The notes beneath the pieces were generated by a model. The model was not told the origin of the DNA, searched no databases, and worked only from the letters and a program-made list of their open reading frames with translations. The position numbers and the translations under genes are program-made. 64,000 nucleotides of DNA from Candidatus Hydrogenedentota bacterium (GTDB taxonomy: Bacteria > Hydrogenedentota > Hydrogenedentia > Hydrogenedentales > SLHB01): positions 1-64,000 of the forward strand of contig JABWCD010000002.1 in assembly GCA_013359265.1 (NCBI GenBank), written 5' to 3'. Below, piece by piece: positions 25,069 through 32,297 of this stretch (positions within the stretch are counted from its first letter, which is position 1; each line of letters begins with the position of its first letter).

Positions 25069-26375
25069 GTCTGCAATGTCCACGGCGCGCGCATGGGCCG
25101 CGCGAGCATGGCGTTCGCTTCGTCGTCGCCGGCGACCTGCTGTTTGGCAGGGTCCCATGCGATCTTGCGGCCGGTGCGCGCGGCGATGTTGCACAGGTGA
25201 CAGGCCGCGGTCGAGCGGTGTGCCGCATCCACCGGCGCGGTGACGGGGCCGCCGGTGCGGATGGCGTCCAGGAAATTCAGCATGTGATTGTCGGCGCGGA
25301 GCAACTGGATTTTTTCGGCGTCGAGTTTTTTGTCCAGGAGCGATTTCGGTTCCGCGTCGATGAATCCGCGCTTGACGAAAATCCAGCCCTCCGAGCCTTC
25401 GAACTTCACGCCGTGCGGATTCTCGTTTTCGCTTGCGTAGACGATCTTTACGCCGTTCGCGTACGCGAGGTCGAAGTGCCACTTCCACGCGGTGTCGTAC
25501 ACGCCGTTGGTCGCGAACTCCGCCGTGCCGCTCACTTCGATCGGTCCCGTGTCGTCGGCGCCCATGCCCCAATGCGCGATGTCGACGTCGTGCGATCCCC
25601 ATGCCGTCACCCAGCCGCCGGAGTAGTCGCGGATGTGGTACCAGCCAACGCCGCCGTCGCCGTGGCAGCGTCCGTCGGTATACGGTTTGAACGGCGCGGG
25701 GCCGAGCCAGAAATCATAATTGAGGCCCGCGGGCACGGGAACTTCCGCGCTGCTGCCGCCCTGCAACCCGAACGGAGAACCGACGCGCACCGTGTTCAGC
25801 GTACCGAGGTACCCGTTGCGCACGAGCATGCAGGCCTGCCAATACTTGGCGTCGGAGCGCTGTTGCGTGCCGTGTTGAAACACGACGCCGTGCGACTTCA
25901 CCGCGTCGACGATCGCCTGGCCCTCGCTGATCGAGTACGCGAACGGTTTCTCCGCATAGAGATGCTTGCCCGCGCGCGCCGCCGCGACGGCGATGAGCGC
26001 ATGCCAATGGTCGGGTACGGCGATGGTAACAGCGTCGACGTCCGGACGCGCGAGCAGTTCGCGGAAGTCCTCGAATGCGGCGCACGACGCATCGCCGTTT
26101 ATCTCGTCGGCGATCTGCCTCGCGCGGTTGCGGTCTTCGGCGTTGACATCGCATACGGCGACAACGCGCGTACCCTCGAGCTTTGCCAGCCCGCTCGATA
26201 TATGAGACCGGCCGCGCCCGCCCGTGCCGATGACGCCGATTGCGAGTGTCGTGCTTGGCGCGTTCTGTCCGAGAACGCCGCGCGTCACAAGCAAGGGTCC
26301 CACCGAGGCTGCGGCTGTGCGCTTCAGGAAACTGCGTCTCGATAGATTTGCGTGTCGAGAACGCGTCGGATGCAT
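25065..26375 (-). CDS. Tat-exported Gfo/Idh/MocA family oxidoreductase (paralogue 2)
   Basis: 436 residues with the Tat motif SRRSFLKRTAAASVGPLLVTRG (about 13-34). Rossmann motif IGVIGTGGRGRSHISSGL, CDVNAED, VAVPDHWHALIAVAAARAGKHLYAEKPFAYSISEGQ (contains the E-K-P signature), and a tail WDPAKQQVAGDDEANAMLARPMRAPW almost matching that of paralogue 1. Translationally coupled to the ThuA gene by a 4-bp ATGA overlap. It lies 24 bp after the HzsA-like cytochrome gene, so cytochrome, oxidoreductase and ThuA form one operon. That raises the possibility that electrons from sugar oxidation reach a periplasmic cytochrome, which is inference from gene order. Confidence 0.92.
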   Translation of the reverse strand: MHPTRSRHANLSRRSFLKRTAAASVGPLLVTRGVLGQNAPSTTLAIGVIGTGGRGRSHISSGLAKLEGTRVVAVCDVNAEDRNRARQIADEINGDASCAAFEDFRELLARPDVDAVTIAVPDHWHALIAVAAARAGKHLYAEKPFAYSISEGQAIVDAVKSHGVVFQHGTQQRSDAKYWQACMLVRNGYLGTLNTVRVGSPFGLQGGSSAEVPVPAGLNYDFWLGPAPFKPYTDGRCHGDGGVGWYHIRDYSGGWVTAWGSHDVDIAHWGMGADDTGPIEVSGTAEFATNGVYDTAWKWHFDLAYANGVKIVYASENENPHGVKFEGSEGWIFVKRGFIDAEPKSLLDKKLDAEKIQLLRADNHMLNFLDAIRTGGPVTAPVDAAHRSTAACHLCNIAARTGRKIAWDPAKQQVAGDDEANAMLARPMRAPWTLQT

Positions 26376-26399
26376 TTCCGTACTCCTTCTATCGGCGGC

Positions 26400-28985
26400 T
26401 CAAAACAACGACGGCACGACATGCGCGCCGCGCGCCTGCTCATCCAACCGGTCGTATGCGCCGTAAAACACGCTGTTGCAGTCGAGCCACAGCGTGATGC
26501 GGTACAGCGCATCCGGCGGCAAGGTCACGCCATAGTGTCCGCCCTCGAGCATCTTGAGCAGCGGCGACGCACGCGCACCGATTTCGCCCGGCACGGAGTA
26601 AGAACGCCCGTCGATTTTTAGCGAACCGTTGCCGCCGTGGCGCGCCCACGCCGTGCGCGAGAGCGCGTGGTACGATTCGGACCAGCCCCACTTTCCAAAC
26701 GCGTTGCCGTCGAGTTTCAGCGTTGTCTTTTCGTTTTCGTGGCACGCGGTGCAATGCGAATTCAGCACCGGCTGGACGAGCCGCGGAAACGAAACGGGAT
26801 ACGATCCTTCGACATCCGGCTTCAGGGGCGACGGCGGACGGCGCATCGCGAGCGGCGCTTGTGCGAGCAACGCGTTTCCCGCGGACTGCTTGGATTCATG
26901 GCACCCCGCGCAGGTAAGCGTTTCACCCGGATGCACGTAGGTGTCCGAACACATCGACTGGACGGCGCGGCCCTTCGCGTCGAGCGCCTGGAAATAGATC
27001 GGCACACCGGCCGGCACTTCGCAATAGACACTGCCGTCCGCCTCGACGGGCGCCGTAGTCACGACGCCGCGCGCGAGTGACTGGTTTCCCACGCCGATGT
27101 TCGGCTCGTCCTGTGCGGGAGTCGTCTTCGGGAAAAGCTGGACGACGCGCAGCGCGGTAATCGGTGTGTCCTTCGGCCACAAACGCGCGCTGTCGTAAAT
27201 GTTCATCACCGCGAGATAGCCGGGTTCAGCGGTCAAACCGGCGAGCATGCTTTTCGTGGTGGACTGTATCGTGGTGGGCAAAACAGGCGGTGTTGAACGC
27301 GCGCGCAGCGGGATGGGATCGAGGCACGAAATTGCGGGATCGCGGTACAACAATTCGCGGTTGCCGAACGCGTCCACAAGACAAATTCCGTAGTTTTTTT
27401 GACCGCGGTCATACACGCACAGGTAGTAGTTTTCGTTCAGCGGCCACGGCGTTCCGTACACTTCGGACTTTCGGTTGTTCCGTCCGCGATGCGTCTCGCA
27501 CGAAACGCCGGGGGCCTCCTCCGATTCGGGAAACGCAACGTCGGGCGTGATTCGCTTGATCTGCGCCATCGCGCCGTCGTCCGGCACGCTGAGGTCGATT
27601 AACACGAGCGAGCCATACGCTTGTCCGTGGTGCGGCGCGGCAACGGCGACGTACTTGCGCGAATTGGGCACGGCACGAATCGACATTTCCATCCAGGGCC
27701 GCGCCTCACGATACGCGGGATAATTCCCGTGCGACGTGCGCGGGTCGCGCCCATCGGGATAGGTAAGCCAGAGGTGGTGCGCCATGTCCGAATCGCGATC
27801 GACATAGTCCCAGCGCGTGTACACGATCATGCCGTCGTTGTTCACGCTCGGATGCCATTCGTGCGTTTCGTGAAAGCTCAGCACGCGGATGTCCGACCCG
27901 TCGGCGCGCATATCGTGCAAGGTGTACGTCGGGTTCGGGCGGATACCGCAGCGAAGAAACCCGCCGCGCCGTTCGGACACAAAGCAAATGCGCCCGTTCG
28001 GCAGATAACAGGGGTCGAAATCATTCGACGGGCCGTCCGTAAGCTGTCGAAGTCCCGATCCGGCAAGGACCGCCGAAAAAACGTGATACGTGCTATGGGC
28101 GTTCCACAGGTCTGTCATGGGCGTCCGGTCGGTGGGCGTGACGGGTACTTGCGCTTCGGTCCATGCAAACAGGATTTGTTGCGCGTCGTAGCTCAGTTCC
28201 AGCGAAATAAAGGAACCATTCTCGAGCGGCTTGCCGCGGAGCCGGCCGTTTTCGACGTGGACGCCACTCACTACGTCGCGAGCAGAAGGATGATTGCCGA
28301 ACGCGTCGTCCAACACGAAGACGCCGCCACCGCGCTCCGCGTGAAAGCCGTAATACTGATCGACCATGTGCTCGTATCGGGCGCGGTTGTGTTTGAGAAA
28401 GACGATGCGTTCAAAATCGAGCAGCGGATTCCGCAGCGCGATTTTGCGTTTTAGCGCGCACAGTTCGGCGAACAGGTCCCCGCGTTTCGGACCGTTGGGC
28501 GCAATCTCCCCGGCAATCGCCGCGAGTCTCCGTAGCGCTCGTGCTTCGTCGCGGAGGTCGGGCGAATTGTCCATCGCCTGGATGTCTTCGAGCAGCGCGG
28601 CGGCACGGCGCAACACGACGTCGACGGGATCGCGATCGGTCTCTGAAATGAGCGCGGATGACTGGAGCGTTTCGCGCTTTAGACGTTCGTGGGCGGAGGG
28701 GGTCGCGTTCCACTGCGCGATCTGATCTGCGATCGCGCGGTATTCCGAGGTCAGTTCCGGGTCGTCGAAGGTAAAGTCGGCGGCGTGGGCGGGAAGGCAG
28801 AGAGCGAGCAGGGCGATGGCGATGGGGATGGAGATGGACAGAAGATAGCGATTTGGGAGGTTAGGGCGTAGTGGCCGTGGCGTTGGTGAGGTATTGAAGC
28901 CAAAGACTCGATTACGATTACGAGCACGAGCACGAGCACGAGCACGAGAAGATGCCGGTATTCGCAGGATTGGATGAGGAGACAT
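26400..28985 (-). CDS. HzsA-like multidomain cytochrome (1), signal sequence behind an in-frame repeat
   Basis: About 861 residues if started at ATG 28985. Start uncertain: between the in-frame hexanucleotide array (28910-28948, read as R-A and R-N pairs) and the signal sequence (YLLSISIPIAIALLALCLPAHA) there is no ATG, GTG or TTG. The ORF limit is GTG 29039. The mature part has an alpha-helical N-domain, TolB/PD40-type propeller blades (RQLTDGPSNDFDPCYLPNGRICFVSERRGG) and two haem c motifs, C692-AG-C695-H and C745-TA-C748-H on this numbering. This is the layout of proteins resembling hydrazine synthase alpha subunits, widespread outside anammox bacteria and of unknown activity. It heads an operon with Gfo/Idh and ThuA genes. 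Confidence 0.8.
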   Translation of the reverse strand: MSPHPILRIPASSRARARARARNRNRVFGFNTSPTPRPLRPNLPNRYLLSISIPIAIALLALCLPAHAADFTFDDPELTSEYRAIADQIAQWNATPSAHERLKRETLQSSALISETDRDPVDVVLRRAAALLEDIQAMDNSPDLRDEARALRRLAAIAGEIAPNGPKRGDLFAELCALKRKIALRNPLLDFERIVFLKHNRARYEHMVDQYYGFHAERGGGVFVLDDAFGNHPSARDVVSGVHVENGRLRGKPLENGSFISLELSYDAQQILFAWTEAQVPVTPTDRTPMTDLWNAHSTYHVFSAVLAGSGLRQLTDGPSNDFDPCYLPNGRICFVSERRGGFLRCGIRPNPTYTLHDMRADGSDIRVLSFHETHEWHPSVNNDGMIVYTRWDYVDRDSDMAHHLWLTYPDGRDPRTSHGNYPAYREARPWMEMSIRAVPNSRKYVAVAAPHHGQAYGSLVLIDLSVPDDGAMAQIKRITPDVAFPESEEAPGVSCETHRGRNNRKSEVYGTPWPLNENYYLCVYDRGQKNYGICLVDAFGNRELLYRDPAISCLDPIPLRARSTPPVLPTTIQSTTKSMLAGLTAEPGYLAVMNIYDSARLWPKDTPITALRVVQLFPKTTPAQDEPNIGVGNQSLARGVVTTAPVEADGSVYCEVPAGVPIYFQALDAKGRAVQSMCSDTYVHPGETLTCAGCHESKQSAGNALLAQAPLAMRRPPSPLKPDVEGSYPVSFPRLVQPVLNSHCTACHENEKTTLKLDGNAFGKWGWSESYHALSRTAWARHGGNGSLKIDGRSYSVPGEIGARASPLLKMLEGGHYGVTLPPDALYRITLWLDCNSVFYGAYDRLDEQARGAHVVPSLF
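28910..28948 (+). repeat. hexanucleotide array GATTAC x2 then GAGCAC x4
   Basis: Clean tandem units ending GAG, read on the plus strand. The minus-strand HzsA-like gene reads through it in frame as arginine-alanine and arginine-asparagine dipeptides, directly before its signal sequence. Confidence 0.92.
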
Positions 28986-29060
28986 TGGCCGGCGCGGACA
29001 CCTCATCCATGCACTTGCTTTAGCGCCCGGAGTACTCACGAGGTTTTTCCCCCAATTCCC

Positions 29061-30245
29061 TCAGTCCGAGTGGTGGTTGTTTTCTATTCGCGTCGAGATG
29101 GCGCTGACTTCGAGTTCGAACAGAAGTTCGTCGCGGCAGATGTCCGCTTGCAGCATTAAGAAGGGCGCTGCGTCGATTTTGGCGCGCTCGAGGCATTTCG
29201 CGACCGCGGCAAAATCCTCGCCGCGCTTGATGTAGGCGGTCCCGCTCGTGACGTCGTCCCACGACATGACGCGCGACTCGAGCAGCGCGCCGACCACGCC
29301 AATCGTCCGCTCGACCTGGGCGACGATGTCGCCGAGATGTTGCGTGTGTCCATCACGAGAGATACTGGCGGTCCCGGAGACGTATAGCCGACCGTGATCG
29401 GGAAACGCGGCTTCGACGGCCCTGCTGAACGCGCTGCCGTATTTCGTGGCCGGACATTGCAGCGGAGAATCGACGGCGCTGATTTGCACGAAACCATTCT
29501 TGGGCCGTATCGCGAGCAGTCCGCCCGTGAGCGCGGCAGTGCCGATATCGCCGGCGCCGACACCGGTGCTCGCGGGCACGAGCCGGTCAAAGACGCCGCG
29601 CGAGTCGAAGAATTGCGTGCGCGCGCGGTTGAATTCGCGGTACCACGCGGTGATATCGCGGTTGTAAAACCACGTGCGGACCACGTCGGCAAACTCGAGG
29701 TTCGCCGATTCGAGCGTGGACTCCATCGCAGTGAGGACCGACAGCGTCTTGTCCGCCGGCGGCGCGGCGATGCCCGCGGGAAGAAATCCGCCGGCGCAGC
29801 AGTACGTTGCCCAGAGGTCCTCGAAGCGCACCGCGGCAACGACATCGCCGTTTTCGATCGGGGTCAGTACGGGACCGGATACGGCCCAGATGTGGAGTCC
29901 TCCTCCGGCATGGAATGGCCTCCGGTCGATCCACGTCACCGGCCAGGACGGAGTGCCAAATGCCCGGATCATCTCGCCGCGGCCCGCATCGAACGGCACG
30001 CCGGCAACATCCATCGATACAATGGCGGCGCCCGTATCGCGCAGCGCCTCCGCGGCCCGCTCGAACACAGCGCCGGGATGTTCGTCGCGCGACGCCGGCG
30101 CGGTCACATGGTATTCGTTGCATGCGGTTCGCGTGAGACAGACCGTGTAAACTCCTTTGCCGTTCAGGCGCTGGAGCGCCGCGCGATCGATAACCTGTAC
30201 GTCGTCCACGTTGACTGCTTTCCCGCCACTACGAAACTGCTGCAT
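29061..30245 (-). CDS. RidA/YjgF-like protein, long form
   Basis: 394 residues from ATG 30245, with GGGGGAG 9 nt upstream; a TTG one codon earlier is the alternative. The N-terminal half has a chorismatase/RidA-like look (HIWAVSGPVLTPIENGDVVAAVRFEDLWATYCCAGG). The C-terminal half reads like a RidA (YjgF/YER057c/UK114) trimer-forming domain: FADVVRTWFYNRDITAWYREFNRARTQFF, then YVSGTASISRDGHTQHLGDIVAQVERTIGVVGALLE. Known RidA proteins deaminate reactive enamine/imine intermediates; long relatives include chorismatases such as FkbO. Which activity applies is not decidable here. No signal peptide. It stands between the two cytochrome-coding groups on the same strand. Confidence 0.65.
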   Translation of the reverse strand: MQQFRSGGKAVNVDDVQVIDRAALQRLNGKGVYTVCLTRTACNEYHVTAPASRDEHPGAVFERAAEALRDTGAAIVSMDVAGVPFDAGRGEMIRAFGTPSWPVTWIDRRPFHAGGGLHIWAVSGPVLTPIENGDVVAAVRFEDLWATYCCAGGFLPAGIAAPPADKTLSVLTAMESTLESANLEFADVVRTWFYNRDITAWYREFNRARTQFFDSRGVFDRLVPASTGVGAGDIGTAALTGGLLAIRPKNGFVQISAVDSPLQCPATKYGSAFSRAVEAAFPDHGRLYVSGTASISRDGHTQHLGDIVAQVERTIGVVGALLESRVMSWDDVTSGTAYIKRGEDFAAVAKCLERAKIDAAPFLMLQADICRDELLFELEVSAISTRIENNHHSD

Positions 30246-30440
30246 CAACTACAACTCCCCCCGAGCACCGGTCGCGATTGGGTGCAGCCACCGGTTGCGT
30301 CTTCGTCTTCGACTTTGTGCCGGACCTGATTGCGCAGCCGGCGACAATCCCCCACGTGTGTAAACCCGGCGCAGACGGGCGGGGTTCCTCCCCTGAATCG
30401 CGGGTATTTGATGTCTTTTTTCGCACGATTTGACGTTCCC

Positions 30441-32246
30441 CTACAGCGACATCACATATGCCGCCAAATCGTCGATTTGTTCTTGCGACAGTTCAGACGT
30501 ATCTCCGTGATCGCCCGATTCGTTGGCGATGGTGATCACGTCGCGAATCGTGGCCGCGCGGCCGTCGTGAAGGTACGGGGCCGTGCGCCACACTTCGACC
30601 AGCGTCGGCGTGTCGAACTTTTTGTCCTGCTCGATTCCCATGCCCGTCCCCACGCGATGCGATTTCAAGTCCGTGAACAGCGGCGCGGGATGGCAGCGGC
30701 TGCATTTCGCGGTGTCGAACACCTGCTTGCCGCGCTCGGCGTCGTCGCTCAATGCGCCATTCACCAGCAGCGGGCTCGGCACCGGCGTTAACGACTTCAG
30801 ATACTCGTCCAACTTCACCGCGTACGATTCGTCGAGCGTGTTGAACAGTGAATTGCGGATGCCCGCGCGCACCGCGACTTCCGCCGTCTCGCGCACGCCC
30901 GTCGCCATGGCGGGAGGCGTTTGATGCGACAAGAGGAGACTTTTCGTGTTCTTCGGCGTGCCAAGCCCGTCGTTGAGCATGTCCCAGTTGAGCGAGTCCA
31001 CGCGCGCGCCGCCGGGATGACAACTTGCGCAGGACTGCCACCGTTGGAAACAGTAGTCCGCGTCGTGAAACAGAATTTCGCCCGCGCGCACCGTGTCCGG
31101 CTCGGGCGCCTGACCCAGCGAGATCGACACGGCCGCGCGAGACGCTTCCTGCGCAAGATCGATTACGCCGATGGAGCCGGAGTAGTACTCGGCGGCGAAT
31201 ACGCGCGGGCCCGAGACAGCGATACCGCGCGGGCCCTTGCCCGCGAGCCGGCGCCGCTCGCGGAGCCCAACCATGAACGCGAGATCGTTCGGCACGGTAT
31301 TTGCCCCGCCGTTTGCCGCGGCTTCGGACAGTTTCTGGTGGAGCTTGCCGCGATCGATAACGCTGATTTCGTGACTGCCTGCGTGCGCCACCAACAGTCT
31401 CGCGCCGTCCGGTGAACACGCGACACCCCAGGGGTTCGCTGCGCCCATGTCCACGTCATCCAGCAGGACGGTGTTTATGAGTGTCATCGCGTTGAGGTCA
31501 AGAACGCTTACTGCGTTCGTGTTGACCCAGCCGCGCTCGAGTTGCGTGGTCGGCAACTGGTACCGCGATACGAGGTGCGTGACGTATGCGTATGCGCCGT
31601 CCGGCGACACGCAAACGCCGCGCAAGTCGACACTTCCGTTCGGCAGCACGATCGACGCGCGCACGGCGCGGGCGTTCGTGTCGACGACATCGACCGTCGC
31701 GGCAACGTAGCCGGAAGTCGCGCTGCCTTTCGGGATGAGGTTTGCGACGATGAGCGAAGCGCCGTTTGGCGTCAACGCCGCGGCGACGGGCTCGCGCGTG
31801 ACGGGGACGCGGCAACGCTCGGTATTGGCGGCGAGATCGAAGATGGAGACGTCGTTCGTGAACTGGTTGCACACAAACAAGGTATTGCCATCGGCCGACA
31901 CGACCGGAGCATTGGGCGAGTGGCCGGTGACAAGTTCCGCGACGCACTTGCCTGTCCGCGCGTTGAGCACGAAGACGCGGCCATTTTCTGCGCCGGCCGT
32001 TACGTAAAGGCGTTTCCCGTCCGGCGACACCGCGATTCCGCTCGGCGCGTCACTCGTGGGAAACGCACGCACGACGCGCGCCTTCATTGGATTGACCGCG
32101 ACGACGCGGTCCGCCGTGGTATCGACGACGTACAGTCGATCGCCGCGCACCGCAATGGCCAGTGGAGACAAGTATGGATCGGCCGACGCGACCACGGCGG
32201 TGATCGCCGACCACAGGACGATCGCGTTGCGTATTCCGCGTATCAT
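30441..32246 (-). CDS. periplasmic beta-propeller / MauG-type dihaem cytochrome
   Basis: 601 residues from ATG 32246 (GGGAGA 7 nt before; an ATG two codons earlier sits on the ribosome site). A signal sequence (about 1-22) precedes a seven-bladed YVTN/Lactonase-type propeller with repeats such as SDAPSGIAVSPDGKRLYVT and NPWGVACSPDGARLLVAH (about 25-370). The C-terminal cytochrome region has two C-x2-C-H sites, C406-C409-H410 and C515-C518-H519. The second is followed by PTLVEVWRTAPYLHDGRAATIRDVI, the MauG/dihaem-peroxidase signature. Expected to act in the periplasm as an oxidase or peroxidase-like redox protein. Downstream of the second HzsA-like gene by 51 bp, so co-transcribed. The 195 bp beyond its stop hold only a weak GGGG/CCCC hairpin. 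Confidence 0.85.
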   Translation of the reverse strand: MIRGIRNAIVLWSAITAVVASADPYLSPLAIAVRGDRLYVVDTTADRVVAVNPMKARVVRAFPTSDAPSGIAVSPDGKRLYVTAGAENGRVFVLNARTGKCVAELVTGHSPNAPVVSADGNTLFVCNQFTNDVSIFDLAANTERCRVPVTREPVAAALTPNGASLIVANLIPKGSATSGYVAATVDVVDTNARAVRASIVLPNGSVDLRGVCVSPDGAYAYVTHLVSRYQLPTTQLERGWVNTNAVSVLDLNAMTLINTVLLDDVDMGAANPWGVACSPDGARLLVAHAGSHEISVIDRGKLHQKLSEAAANGGANTVPNDLAFMVGLRERRRLAGKGPRGIAVSGPRVFAAEYYSGSIGVIDLAQEASRAAVSISLGQAPEPDTVRAGEILFHDADYCFQRWQSCASCHPGGARVDSLNWDMLNDGLGTPKNTKSLLLSHQTPPAMATGVRETAEVAVRAGIRNSLFNTLDESYAVKLDEYLKSLTPVPSPLLVNGALSDDAERGKQVFDTAKCSRCHPAPLFTDLKSHRVGTGMGIEQDKKFDTPTLVEVWRTAPYLHDGRAATIRDVITIANESGDHGDTSELSQEQIDDLAAYVMSL

Positions 32247-32297
32247 CAACATTCTCCCAATTTCGGCAAGCAGCCCCCCGCTCGCCTTCGGCCCGGC

